NCBI GenBank assembly: GCA_016719855.1
Contig: JADJYH010000081.1
Span: 65,020 to 129,019, forward strand
Source of the DNA: Saprospiraceae bacterium
Lineage (GTDB): Bacteria > Bacteroidota > Bacteroidia > Chitinophagales > Saprospiraceae
Reading direction: 5' to 3'
Length of the DNA: 64,000 bases
Part shown: positions 34,301 through 43,034 of the stretch, one piece after another
Layout of the letters: the number at the start of each line of letters is the position of its first letter
Numbering within the stretch: the first letter of the stretch is position 1
The notes under the pieces: generated by a model
Databases searched by the model: none
What the model saw: the letters and a program-made list of their open reading frames with translations, nothing else
What the model was told of the DNA's origin: nothing
Program-made: the position numbers and the translations under genes

Positions 34301-37300
34301 ATTTTGAGTACGTCGTGGAGTGCAACGGCAGCACTGTGCAGTTCGTGAACACGAGTGCCGACGCCTTCAACTTTTCGTGGGATTTTGGCGACCTGACGGT
34401 GACCGACGACACCTCGCACCTGGACAACCCGGTCTACACCTACCCAGGTATTGGCACTTACACCGTCCGGCTCACGATGGATTTTGACCTCGCCTGCGTG
34501 GATACGCTGGTGAAGGATATCACCATTGTTTCAACCCAATTTGTGCCTGATTTCACTTACGAATACCTCTCTTGCGACGTGGACAGCGTGGACGTTATGT
34601 TCCATGATGCTACCCTGATTTTGCAGACAGGAACGACTATTGACAGCTTCTTTTGGGTTACGAGCAATGGTGACACGTCTAGTTTGCCAAACCCCATTTT
34701 CACGGTTTATGCGGGTGAGACCTTCGAAGTGACGATGAATATTTTTACCAACAACGGCTGCGAAGGCTCGGAAACGAAAGAACTGAAGCTCGAATTCATC
34801 GAGATAAATTTCTCGGATTCGCTCGTGCTGTGCCAAGGCGATTCCACAGCTTTGAACCCCTTCGGAAACGTGTCCTACGAATACCATTGGACGCCCAACA
34901 TCGCCATCAGCGACACCGAAGTGGCTAACCCAACGGTCTGGCCAACGCAGACGACGATTTACTCCGTTGAAATCACCAACTTCTCGCCCGACACCTGTTC
35001 GGTGACGAGGACGGTGACCGTTTTTGTTCCTGAAAAATTGGAAGTGACCGCACCCGCTGATACCCTCACTTGCGGAGCGCCACTCACGCTTTGCGCAGCG
35101 TCAAATTTGCAAAACGTTGATTATCAGTGGACTGCACACCCCGGTGGCTTCGTCGGCAGCGGCGATTGCCTTACGATTTTGCCTTCGGCAGATACCGATT
35201 ACGAAGTGCTGGCCACCGACCAGTACAACTGCCATGATAGGGACACCGTCTTCGTGGCGGACGAGTCGGTGAACGTCAACTGGCAAAACGCAGGCGCCGA
35301 ATGCCCCGAAACGGAGGTGCAGTTGACCGTAAACAACCTCGTTGCCGACCACAATCTGAGCTACCTGTGGACGGCAACGCCGCCCGGCCAGATTCTGCCA
35401 CCGGCCACTGGCCCGACGGTGACGGTGCTGACGCCCCCGGCTTCTCAGGCGGCAAACTATACCGTGACGGTTACTAACCAGTTCGGTTGCACGGCAAGTT
35501 TAACCCAAGCCATTGCCAGTTACAATTTTGTGCCCACTGTCGTGGAAAACTTGGAGGTCTGCCCCGGCGTCGGGGAAGACCTGAACCCTGGTGCAAACCC
35601 AAACCTCGGCTATGTTTGGTCGCCGGACATTGGACTCGACTGCACCAATTGCCCGAACCCGACCGTAACCGTTTCACAATCAACAGTTTACACCGTATCG
35701 GTGACGGGCGATTTTGGGATGGATCAATGCCAAGAAGTTATCCAGGTAGCTGTCTTTTCAGCGCCAATCATTGACATCACGGAGACCGTGGACACCTTCA
35801 CCTGCGGTGATTCGATACTGATTGCTGCGCAAACCAACGTGCCAGTGACCATCGTTTGGACAAACTCGGCGGGGGCCGTGCTTGGCGGCCAGCCTACGCT
35901 GCTCGTTGACCCTGACCTTTCGGACACCTACACGGTGAGCGTAACTGACACTTACGGCTGCTCCGCAACGGACGAGGTCGCCGTTTCCAACAACCAGCTC
36001 GACATCGTGCTGGACGGCAACGGCGTGATTGACACTTGCCCGATGCCGAATTACAACCTCTGCATCACCAACCTCGACATCAACGATATTTTGACCTTCC
36101 AATGGACGGCGTCCAACGGCGGCACCATCCTCAGCGGCGGCAACACGGCTTGCCCAAGCGTGACATCTCAGCAGGGCGTGACCTCCACTTTCGAGGCAGT
36201 TGTGACCAACCAGTGGGGATGCAGTTCGACGGAGGAGTTCAACGTGGCAACCTACACTTTCAACCCAACGGTGCGGGCTGTAGTGGACATCTGCCCTGAG
36301 GTGCCGACGCACATCAACCCGGAGGCGGAAGGCTCGACCTTGAGCTACACCTGGTCGCCTTCAACGGGACTTTCTTGCTCCAACTGTCCGAACCCGACTG
36401 CTACCTTGGGCAACGACCAATTTTATCAAGTGACCGTGCAGGGCTACAACGGAGCGGATACCTGCTCGTTTGCCCAAACCGTACAAGTACGGGTGATGCC
36501 CAAGCACAACCTTTCAACAATACCAGTTGACTCCGTGCTTTGCGATAGTACGGACGTGCTGCTCTCGGCGTTCTACACGTCGAGTTTCATCACGAACCTA
36601 GCTTGGTCGCAAACGCTGGATTTCTCCAACCCAATCGGAACACAAGACAGCTTGATGGTAACTCCGAATGAAACGGAGCATTATTTTGTGCAAACAACCG
36701 ATACACTTGGTTGCCACGACACGGCGCAAGTGGTCATTTACGCCTATCCAGTTGATATTTCGGTGGACGACCAATTCAGTTTCTGCGAAGAAATTGGCAA
36801 CGTGACCATTCCGCTCATCAACCATCATCCCAACCAGACGCTGACTTTCATGTGGTCGCCGATGGCGTTTATTGACGTGCTGAATCCAGATGGCAGCATC
36901 GTGGTCACGGGCCTGATGTTCGACGAGATTTTCAACGTGAAAGCCACCAACTCGTATGGTTGCATGGAGGAGGACAGCGCCAATGTTTATTACTACGACA
37001 TCGAGCCGACGCTGGGGCAAATCACTTCCAGTGAGGACACGATTTATTACAATTCGGGCGAGTTCTCACAACTGAACATTGACTTCATTGACGGCTACAC
37101 GTACCAGTGGACGCCCGAAGCGGGCCTCGACGACCCGACCATCCCGAACCCAATTGCCACACCGGATGAAACTACCACTTACACAGTGTTGGTGACGGAC
37201 GAAGGCAATTGCCAGGCGTTCCGGGAGGTGACCATCGTGGTGCTCAACCCCGACTGCGACGAGCCGAACCTGTTCTTGCCCAACGCCTTCACGCCCAACG

Positions 37301-37536
37301 ACGATGGCGAGAACGACGTGCTGTTTTTGCGCAGCAACATTGTGGCAGAGATGGAACTTGCCATCTACAATCGCTGGGGGCAGCGTGTTTTTTATTCCCA
37401 AGACCAAGGCATTGGATGGGACGGCACCTTCAATGGCCAACCACTGACGCCGGATGTTTACGGCTTCTACCTCCACGCCAAGTGCTACAACGGGCAGGAT
37501 TATTTCAAGAAGGGGAATATTTCGCTGCTGCGATAA
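31351..37536 (+). CDS. Giant PKD-repeat adhesin with gliding-type T9SS C-terminal domain
   Basis: The 2061-residue protein has a signal peptide (ALLALGMFFALPLHA) and an N-terminal module with ATDIDGDSLAYKFYTP and VGVLVEEYRDG. PKD domains follow (YFWDFGDLATAADTSSQTSP; FSWDFGDLTVTDDTSHLDNP). Interleaved are five or more modules of the form ...Y.WSP..GL.C.NCPNPTV....T.YTV.V, for example near residues 765, 1420 and 1670. The C-terminus, LFLPNAFTPNDDGENDVLFL to ISLLR, is the gliding-motility-associated CHU_C sorting domain. It should be exported by T9SS and anchored at the surface with help from the PorP/SprF protein encoded two genes upstream. A SprB-like role in gliding or adhesion is inference. 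The many Cys pairs suggest disulfides. Confidence 0.93.
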   Translation: MRYFLHSALLALGMFFALPLHATHIVGGELSYKYVGNDSFLITLDLYRDCGDVNNENFELPYANIGIFTDNGLYYTGVSLSEMRLFPVGVFDTIPNNIAGDPCLFVPPNVCVQHARYQRKFRLVGAQGIYITYQRCCRNSALDNIVDPLNTGATYWIYLSPKAKSLQNSSPQFGFYPPVFVCVNYPIVHPHEATDIDGDSLAYKFYTPFIGASFTYPIPTADQVPYGPPFEIDEIQPQPYDTVTWVDPPYNLSQLLGPSTSPLSIDPVTGLITGLPQIQGRFVVGVLVEEYRDGQLLSVLRRDFQYEVGVCAELDVQIVAPDAQCDNLTVNFGNNTDVAQHFIWYFDWPNLTPSSDLKEPSYTYLDTGTYIVALVAEPVGQCVDTAFHEIYLQYNSLTPDFSWQTYDCSSQSVLVLQDLSTDPVSPVEEWTWTVTYGNTTLTSNLQNPVFQVPNPTTGTITLMARSVNGCEQVKLDTFTTNGNNPGNDLPDTVQICLGDTAHLNPVGDHPGFTYQWAAPVPIAQQNLANPGVSPAQNTIYSVTITGYSGLCQTIANVLVEVFTPVELAFEPDADCDGRVVHFLNQSQNAPSGYFWDFGDLATAADTSSQTSPTYTYPNYGDYSVTLMTAPDAVCKDTIVQVVTSSVKTLEPAFGYQYNGCDEDAVAVKFFDQTINTEGDTDGWLWTFAGVYTGTSTMMNPVITIMQEGWLYVTLQVTTSENCAGTTALDSIYIDFTELPYLEEDSEVIGCLNGGVCLNVGGDTTYIYHWSPAIPGCDDCPSPCVNPSQTTIYTVEVLNPNGADTCSITRHITVVVTPDVNLVGSDDVETCEATATLHAMAELLPVVYAWFDENGVQVAGDVDSITVNVSGNDWYVVRATDPEGCHWYDTIHVVGGPVNIEAVGDQIKCSNEPLDVYATNLDLNDTLTWQWTPVDIFSGPTDVPNPTVPIVPGARWLYVEATNQFGCSAMDSVYVAVVDTANVLDFEYVVECNGSTVQFVNTSADAFNFSWDFGDLTVTDDTSHLDNPVYTYPGIGTYTVRLTMDFDLACVDTLVKDITIVSTQFVPDFTYEYLSCDVDSVDVMFHDATLILQTGTTIDSFFWVTSNGDTSSLPNPIFTVYAGETFEVTMNIFTNNGCEGSETKELKLEFIEINFSDSLVLCQGDSTALNPFGNVSYEYHWTPNIAISDTEVANPTVWPTQTTIYSVEITNFSPDTCSVTRTVTVFVPEKLEVTAPADTLTCGAPLTLCAASNLQNVDYQWTAHPGGFVGSGDCLTILPSADTDYEVLATDQYNCHDRDTVFVADESVNVNWQNAGAECPETEVQLTVNNLVADHNLSYLWTATPPGQILPPATGPTVTVLTPPASQAANYTVTVTNQFGCTASLTQAIASYNFVPTVVENLEVCPGVGEDLNPGANPNLGYVWSPDIGLDCTNCPNPTVTVSQSTVYTVSVTGDFGMDQCQEVIQVAVFSAPIIDITETVDTFTCGDSILIAAQTNVPVTIVWTNSAGAVLGGQPTLLVDPDLSDTYTVSVTDTYGCSATDEVAVSNNQLDIVLDGNGVIDTCPMPNYNLCITNLDINDILTFQWTASNGGTILSGGNTACPSVTSQQGVTSTFEAVVTNQWGCSSTEEFNVATYTFNPTVRAVVDICPEVPTHINPEAEGSTLSYTWSPSTGLSCSNCPNPTATLGNDQFYQVTVQGYNGADTCSFAQTVQVRVMPKHNLSTIPVDSVLCDSTDVLLSAFYTSSFITNLAWSQTLDFSNPIGTQDSLMVTPNETEHYFVQTTDTLGCHDTAQVVIYAYPVDISVDDQFSFCEEIGNVTIPLINHHPNQTLTFMWSPMAFIDVLNPDGSIVVTGLMFDEIFNVKATNSYGCMEEDSANVYYYDIEPTLGQITSSEDTIYYNSGEFSQLNIDFIDGYTYQWTPEAGLDDPTIPNPIATPDETTTYTVLVTDEGNCQAFREVTIVVLNPDCDEPNLFLPNAFTPNDDGENDVLFLRSNIVAEMELAIYNRWGQRVFYSQDQGIGWDGTFNGQPLTPDVYGFYLHAKCYNGQDYFKKGNISLLR

Positions 37537-37658
37537 GGCTGGATTGCCTCGGGAAGGGATTGTAATTTGCTATATTGTTGTATTGTTGTCAAGGGGACCA
37601 AGTGTCACGATACAAAGATGAACAATCAAACAATTCAACAATTCAACAATCTTTCTTC

Positions 37659-38981
37659 TCAAATCATCCCCCTCGACTTCAATTCCAAGTATTTATTGAT
37701 GGTGTTCATGGACAAATCCTCCGGGCGGGTGAGGATGGTTTGGATACCGTGCTGCCGCAGCACATGGGCGATGGCCGACTTCTCGGCGAGGTAGTTCTGT
37801 GCCATTGTTTGCGTGTAAATGCCCTCCATCGTCTTGGCTTCCTCCTTCACGAAGTCCTGAATCTCCGTGTTTTCGAAGAAGATGACCACCAACAGGTGGA
37901 AGTTGTTGATGCGGCGGAGGTGGGGCAACACCCGCTCCAGTGCGTACATGCTCTCGAAGTTGGTGTAGAGCAAAATCAGGCTCCGACCACTTATGAGCTT
38001 GCGGGCGATGTGGTAGAGAAGCTCGTAGTTGGCCTCTAGTGTGCGCTCTTTTTCGTTGTAAAGTGCGTGGAGGATTTTGTTCAACTGGTTCGCCTTGCGG
38101 TCGGCCTTGATGGTGGAGCCAATCTTGTCGGAAAAGGTGATGAGGCCGGCCCGGTCGTATTTTTTGAGGACAATATTGGAGATGGCAAGGCTGGTGTTGA
38201 TGGCGTAGTCGAGTAGGCTGAGGCCGTTGAAGGGCATCTTCATCGCCCGGCTTTTGTCAATCAGGCAATAAACTTGCTGCGAACGCTCATCCTCGTACTG
38301 GTTGACCATCAGGCGGCTCTGGCGGCCAGTGGCCTTCCAGTTGACGCTGCGGTAGTCGTCGCCGAGCACGTAGTTTTTGATTTGGTCGAACTCGTAGCTG
38401 TGGCCGATGCGCCGGATTTTGCGAAGCCCCTCCTGCGAGCTGACCCGGTTGAAGGCCAGCAGTTCGTAGTGCTTCATTTGGAGGACGGAGGGGTAAACAG
38501 GCACGTTCATTGGCTCGGCTGCATGAAAGCGGCGCTGCACGAGGCCGATTTTTGTTTCGGCAAAAATATTGGCCACCCCAAAGCTATACTCGCCACGGGT
38601 AAGCGGCCTAAGTTCGTAAGCCAACGAACGCTCCTCCCCGCTGTGCAGTGCGATTTTCAGCTCAAAATCCCGTAGCTGAAACTGTTCAGGCAACTCGTCA
38701 ATCACCGTGAGCCGAAGTGGGCGAGGGGAGTGGTTGGAGATATCAAGGGTAATCTTGTTCTCGTCGCTCAACGAGAGCAGCTTGGGCAGCTTGCGCTCCG
38801 CCGTCACTTTCACGTTTTTGCCAAAAAGCAGCACCACGTCGGCCACTGCCAGTGCCACGGCCACACAGAACGCAACGAGGCCCACGGTGTACATCCAAGG
38901 CACCACATAGCCCAGCGCAAACAGCACAGCCACGATGCCGAATAGGCTGAAAAAACGGTCGGAGAGGTAAAGGTTGCGCAT
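37659..38981 (-). CDS. DUF58 domain membrane protein
   Basis: The 440-residue protein has two N-terminal membrane helices (FSLFGIVAVLFALGYVVPWM and VGLVAFCVAVALAVADVVLL). It then carries the DUF58 core GHSYEFDQIKNYVLGDDYRS with VNWKATGR, followed by a von Willebrand A-like fold (VYCLIDKSRAM...). DUF58 proteins usually accompany MoxR ATPases and BatA/B-type proteins; none is present nearby. Its role is unknown but probably involves assembly of membrane or periplasmic complexes. Confidence 0.92.
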   Translation of the reverse strand: MRNLYLSDRFFSLFGIVAVLFALGYVVPWMYTVGLVAFCVAVALAVADVVLLFGKNVKVTAERKLPKLLSLSDENKITLDISNHSPRPLRLTVIDELPEQFQLRDFELKIALHSGEERSLAYELRPLTRGEYSFGVANIFAETKIGLVQRRFHAAEPMNVPVYPSVLQMKHYELLAFNRVSSQEGLRKIRRIGHSYEFDQIKNYVLGDDYRSVNWKATGRQSRLMVNQYEDERSQQVYCLIDKSRAMKMPFNGLSLLDYAINTSLAISNIVLKKYDRAGLITFSDKIGSTIKADRKANQLNKILHALYNEKERTLEANYELLYHIARKLISGRSLILLYTNFESMYALERVLPHLRRINNFHLLVVIFFENTEIQDFVKEEAKTMEGIYTQTMAQNYLAEKSAIAHVLRQHGIQTILTRPEDLSMNTINKYLELKSRGMI

Positions 38982-39067
38982 TGGTACTGAGCTGTCAGAA
39001 TTGAACTTCTGGATTTATGATTGCAAATAAAGGGCGATTTATTGATAAAACCCCTGCAACGAAACGC

Positions 39068-39075
39068 TATCTTTG
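39068..39075 (+). promoter_or_regulatory. Promoter -7 element for hppD
   Basis: TATCTTTG matches TAnnTTTG, with a TTG about 23 bases upstream. The ATG follows 36 bases downstream, which supports the start at 39111 over the longer reading from 39021. Confidence 0.65.
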
Positions 39076-39110
39076 CCCCGCACTTTTTTCACAAACTGAA
39101 GAATATCAAC

Positions 39111-40235
39111 ATGGAAGTCCTTACCAAGCCCGCACCCATCCAAACCCAAGACACTTTTCCAATCAACGGCACCGACCATATCGAGTTTTACGTCGGCAAC
39201 GCCAAGCAGTCGGCGCTGTACTACCAAGCAGCATTTGGCTACCAGTGGGTGGCTTACCGGGGGCCGGAGACGGGCTGCCGTGACAAGGTCAGCTACGTGC
39301 TGCGCCAAGGCAAAATCACCCTCGTGCTCACCGCCGCCCTTTCGCCCGACCACGAGATTGCGAAGCACGTAGCCCTCCACGGTGACGGCGTGAAAGTCCT
39401 TGCCCTTTGGGTGGACGATGCAGAAACGGCCTTCCGCACCGCCGTTGAACGAGGCGCCGAGGCTGCCATGGAACCGACCGTTTTGGAAGACGAGCACGGT
39501 ATCGTGAAAATGGCGGCCATCAAAACCTACGGCGACACGTGGCACACGCTCGTGGAGCGCAGCGGGTACAATGGCCCGTTCCTGCCAGGATTTGAGGCAC
39601 GGCAGAGCGCCTACCCGGCCAAGTCCGTCGGCCTGAAATTCGTGGACCACTGCGTGGGCAACGTCGAACTGGGCGGCATGAACAAATGGGTCAAGTTTTA
39701 CGAGGACGTGATGGGCTTCAAGCTGCTCGTCACCTTCGACGACAAGGACATCTCCACGGAGTACACCGCCCTGATGTCGAAGGTGGTGTCGAATGGCAAC
39801 GGCTTCATCAAATTTCCCATCAATGAACCCGCTGCGGGCAAGAAAAAATCGCAAATCGAGGAGTACCTCGACTTCTACCGCAGCGCCGGGGTGCAGCACA
39901 TCGCCGTCGCCACGGACGACATCATCAGCACGGTGAGCCAGCTCCGGGCCAACGGCGTGGACTTCCTCTACGTGCCGGACACCTACTACGATGATGTGCT
40001 TGACCGGGTCGGACATATCGCCGAAGACTTAGCCGAACTGAAAAAACTCAACATCCTGATAGACCGTGACGAGGAGGGCTACCTGCTCCAAATCTTCACC
40101 AAACCCGTGGAGGACCGCCCGACGGTTTTCTACGAAATCATCCAGCGGGCTGGCGCAAAATCCTTCGGCAAGGGCAATTTCAAGGCACTTTTCGAGGCCA
40201 TCGAGCGGGAGCAGGAGCTGCGGGGAACGCTTTAA
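39111..40235 (+). CDS. hppD: 4-hydroxyphenylpyruvate dioxygenase
   Basis: The 374-residue protein has two vicinal-oxygen-chelate modules. The iron ligands are visible: His in KFVDHCVGNVE, His in GVQHIAVATDD, and Glu in TVFYEIIQRAG. It converts 4-hydroxyphenylpyruvate to homogentisate in tyrosine breakdown. The rest of the pathway (homogentisate dioxygenase, fumarylacetoacetase) is not in the window. Tryptophanase lies 3 kb downstream on the other strand, so two aromatic amino-acid catabolic genes are close together, though not in one operon. Confidence 0.96.
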   Translation: MEVLTKPAPIQTQDTFPINGTDHIEFYVGNAKQSALYYQAAFGYQWVAYRGPETGCRDKVSYVLRQGKITLVLTAALSPDHEIAKHVALHGDGVKVLALWVDDAETAFRTAVERGAEAAMEPTVLEDEHGIVKMAAIKTYGDTWHTLVERSGYNGPFLPGFEARQSAYPAKSVGLKFVDHCVGNVELGGMNKWVKFYEDVMGFKLLVTFDDKDISTEYTALMSKVVSNGNGFIKFPINEPAAGKKKSQIEEYLDFYRSAGVQHIAVATDDIISTVSQLRANGVDFLYVPDTYYDDVLDRVGHIAEDLAELKKLNILIDRDEEGYLLQIFTKPVEDRPTVFYEIIQRAGAKSFGKGNFKALFEAIEREQELRGTL

Positions 40236-40240
40236 TTGGA

Positions 40241-40299
40241 AGTTATGAGTTATGAGTTATGAGTTCGATTCATAACCCATAGCTCATAACTCATAACTA
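40241..40299. repeat. Inverted repeat array (TTATGAGT type) between hppD and fabI
   Basis: AGTTATGAGTTATGAGTTAT on the left pairs with ATAACTCATAACT and CATAACCCATAGCTCATAAC on the right. The right arm ends six bases before the fabI ATG. The unit is the same as at 22225-22294. Confidence 0.75.
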
Positions 40300-40305
40300 C
40301 AAAAC

Positions 40306-41108
40306 ATGTCAAACAACTTACTACAAGGAAAAAACGGCGTCATCTTTGGCGCACTCGACGAACAATCCATTGCCTGGAAAGTGGCAGAACGATGCAGCGA
40401 GGAGGGCGCCAAACTGGTGCTGACCAATGCGCCCGTGGCCATGCGCTTCGGTACTATCAATGCGTTGTCGGAGAAACTCAACGCTCCGGTTTTCCAGGCG
40501 GACGCCACTTCAAACGAGGATTTGGAGAACCTTTTCAAGAGCGCCACCGAGCATTTTGGGGGCAAAATTGACTTCGTTTTGCACAGCATTGGCATGTCGC
40601 TCAACGTCCGCAAGAAAAAGGAGTACACCGACCTCAACTACGAGTGGATGAAGACCACTTTCGACATCAGCGCCATCTCCTTTCACCGGGTGATGCAGAC
40701 GTTGTGGAAGCAGGACGCCATGAAGGACTGGGGCAGCATCACAGCGTTGACCTACATCGCCGCGCAGCGGGTTTCCCTGACTACTCCGAAATGGCCGAGT
40801 CGAAGGCGCTGCTGGAGAGCTTTGCCCGCAGCTTCGGCTACCACTTCGGCACCCGGAACAAGGTGCGTGTGAACACCGTCTCCCAATCGCCGACTATGAC
40901 CACGGCGGGCAGCGGGGTGAAGGGTTTTCAGGAATTCTTCGACTACGCCGACAAGATGTCGCCGCTCGGAAACGCCAGCGCCGAGGCTTGTGCTGACTAC
41001 TGCGTGTTCCTGTTTTCAGACTTAAGTAAAATGGTGACGATGCAGAATCTCTACCACGACGGCGGCTTTTCCAACATGGGTATGAACCCGGCAGTGCTGG
41101 GGATGTGA
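40306..41108 (+). CDS. fabI: Enoyl-[acyl-carrier-protein] reductase FabI, frameshifted
   Basis: Two frames together make a 267-residue FabI. The first has GKNGVIFGALDEQSIAWKVA (Rossmann NAD site) and IDFVLHSIGMS. After SITALTYIAAQRV the second continues FPDYSEMAESKALLESFARS, holding the active-site Y-x6-K. A single missing T in the TTT at 40772-40774 explains the break: GTT TTC CCT would read VFP. FabI reduces enoyl-ACP in every round of fatty-acid elongation and is normally essential, so a real inactivating frameshift is unlikely here. Confidence 0.9.
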
Positions 41109-41132
41109 TTTCAGGTTTGGCAGAAATTCCGC

Positions 41133-41140
41133 TAACTTTG
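41133..41140 (+). promoter_or_regulatory. Promoter -7 element for the Uma2 gene
   Basis: TAACTTTG matches TAnnTTTG and lies about 40 bases before the ATG at 41182. Confidence 0.5.
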
Positions 41141-41181
41141 GGAAAATCATTGGCTTATGAACGTTCCACTAACTGTAAAAA

Positions 41182-41739
41182 ATGAAGGTCACGTTTGAGG
41201 AATATATAACCTCAGAACAAGAAAGCGAGGTTCGTCATGAATTTGATAACGGTGTTTTGATACCGTTAGAAGCTACTTCTAAGCGGCACAACCGCATCAT
41301 TACCAATGTCTTACGAAAAATTGAACCTTCAAAGTTGGCAGAAAAGGGCTGTGAGATTTACCATGAAAATGTGATTACAAAAGTTCGTGAGAACAAAAAA
41401 TACGTTTATCCCGATGTTGTAATCACTTGCGACCCTACCGATCAAGCAGATGAATACGTGATTAAAAATCCATGCGTTATCATGGAAGTTTTGTCAAAAT
41501 CAACCGCACCCTATGACAAGGCAGGAAAGTTTTTCAAATACCTGCGGATACCTTCCTTACAGCAGTACATCTTGGTTTCGCAATATGCCGTTGCCGTAGA
41601 ATATTATTTGAAAATGGAAAATGGCGAGTGGGTTTATCGGGCGTTGGACAGCTTGGAAGATGTGCTGCCGATTCCTTCCATTTCGGTTGAATTGAAATTG
41701 GCCGATTTATATGCTGCCGTGGTTTTTGAGGAGAATTAG
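41182..41739 (+). CDS. Uma2-family PD-(D/E)XK endonuclease-like protein
   Basis: The 185-residue protein has the Uma2 core: a YPDVVITCDP segment with the catalytic Asp, followed by NPCVIMEVLSKST and YDKAGKFFKYLRIPSLQQYI. Uma2 proteins share the restriction-endonuclease fold and occur in many paralogues in cyanobacteria and Bacteroidota; their role is unknown. Its base composition is more A+T-rich than its neighbours, as for the Rpn gene, which fits horizontal acquisition. Confidence 0.88.
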   Translation: MKVTFEEYITSEQESEVRHEFDNGVLIPLEATSKRHNRIITNVLRKIEPSKLAEKGCEIYHENVITKVRENKKYVYPDVVITCDPTDQADEYVIKNPCVIMEVLSKSTAPYDKAGKFFKYLRIPSLQQYILVSQYAVAVEYYLKMENGEWVYRALDSLEDVLPIPSISVELKLADLYAAVVFEEN

Positions 41740-41770
41740 TCGTAAATATATGGCGGATGCACTCATGTCC

Positions 41771-43006
41771 CTACCTATGCAGACTTCCTCGCCAGAAAGT
41801 TTCCTGTTGTGGTTTTTGAAAAAAAAATGCACTAAAAAATAGCACAATACCACCCGCCAACAGCACGGTAAAACCCAGTATCATTTGCGAAAAATAGGGC
41901 AGCCTCCACTTCATTCCCATCGCAAAAAGGCAGGCCTCGCTGCCGACAAACCCAGCGACAAAAAGCAAGATGCCCACCAGCACTGTTGGGTTTTGGGCTT
42001 CGACCCAATCCTCCCTCACGGAAAACCACCAAACGAAAGGCGTCACGCTACCGAGGAACAGTAAATGGAGATAGCCAATGGTGAGGAAATGGTTGTTGCG
42101 TTCGAAGTATGATGCCAACAACGGCTGGATTCCAAGCAGTTCACAAGTGGATTTTAGGAACAAAAAAACCATTGAAAAATAGAGCAAGAAGCGGGAAACA
42201 TTGGTTCCTCCCAATTTGCTGGCCCATTTCATTTTGAAAAACTGAAAGATAAATAGGGCAACGCCCAACCACTGCACCCAGCCTGTCGCCAGTAAAATGG
42301 GATTTGCCGGGTCAATTCTACCCGCTGCCGGGGCGTACAGAAAATAAGCGGGCAGCAAGCTGATGGTCATCAGCCACCACTGCAAACGGGTCAGGGCTGG
42401 CGAGAACGAGGCGCCGTTGTTTTCGAGTATTTTGAAAAAAACAGCCAGCAGGGCAAAGACGAACCAGCCGTTGTAATGGAAATGGAGGTAAAAATGGATG
42501 GCCATCCGCATCCAAAATGGGCTGCCATCACCCACCACCTGCACCACAGGGATGGCAAACGGCCCCAACGAAGAAAGTAAAAATGCGCCAATGGCCACCA
42601 GCCCAAACCAAGTGGAGGGATGCCGCTTTTCCCGCTTCCAATCTTTGATGAAAAAGAAAAAAAAGGCGTAGGCCAGAAAAGTGTGAAAGGTGAGAAAAGT
42701 GATGGAAAGCGCCCCGTATCCTTGCCACAAAAAGGCTGCGAACATGCCCACCGACACCATTTGCGTCAGCCAAAAAAGCTGCTGGTAGCGGGGTGTCTGA
42801 AAGCTGCCCGCTGGCAATAAGAAATGTACCAGGGCAAGATAAAAAGCGCTGTAAACCCAACCCAAAAATGCCAAGTGGGAATGTGCGTGACGGAGCGATT
42901 CAAACGGAATCCCCACATTGGGCAGTAGTGGCAGCGCCCGCATCAACAGGCCCGTCAATACGACCATGACCAACAAGAAAAATGTCCATCTGACCGCTGA
43001 TTTCAT
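41771..43006 (-). CDS. His-rich twelve-helix membrane protein, haem-copper-oxidase-like
   Basis: From ATG at 43006 the protein has 411 residues and about twelve hydrophobic helices. Two helix-embedded His motifs stand out: SLRHAHSHLAFLGW near residue 38 and HFYLHFHYNGWF near residue 170. The first resembles INHAHAALMGVYG in the NO reductase of this window, where the histidines bind haem and metal. I infer a divergent haem-copper-oxidase or NnrS-like haem protein. It is in the same frame as tryptophanase with no stop between, so as written the two genes form one reading frame; see the tryptophanase entry for why this is probably an artefact. Confidence 0.65.
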   Translation of the reverse strand: MKSAVRWTFFLLVMVVLTGLLMRALPLLPNVGIPFESLRHAHSHLAFLGWVYSAFYLALVHFLLPAGSFQTPRYQQLFWLTQMVSVGMFAAFLWQGYGALSITFLTFHTFLAYAFFFFFIKDWKREKRHPSTWFGLVAIGAFLLSSLGPFAIPVVQVVGDGSPFWMRMAIHFYLHFHYNGWFVFALLAVFFKILENNGASFSPALTRLQWWLMTISLLPAYFLYAPAAGRIDPANPILLATGWVQWLGVALFIFQFFKMKWASKLGGTNVSRFLLYFSMVFLFLKSTCELLGIQPLLASYFERNNHFLTIGYLHLLFLGSVTPFVWWFSVREDWVEAQNPTVLVGILLFVAGFVGSEACLFAMGMKWRLPYFSQMILGFTVLLAGGIVLFFSAFFFQKPQQETFWRGSLHR

Positions 43007-43034
43007 CTTCAATGTTTCATTGTCGGCGAAGGTG

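Noticed and set aside
33709..34419. 236-codon minus-strand frame within the adhesin gene
   Set aside because: It is antisense to PKD and Cys modules that clearly code on the plus strand.
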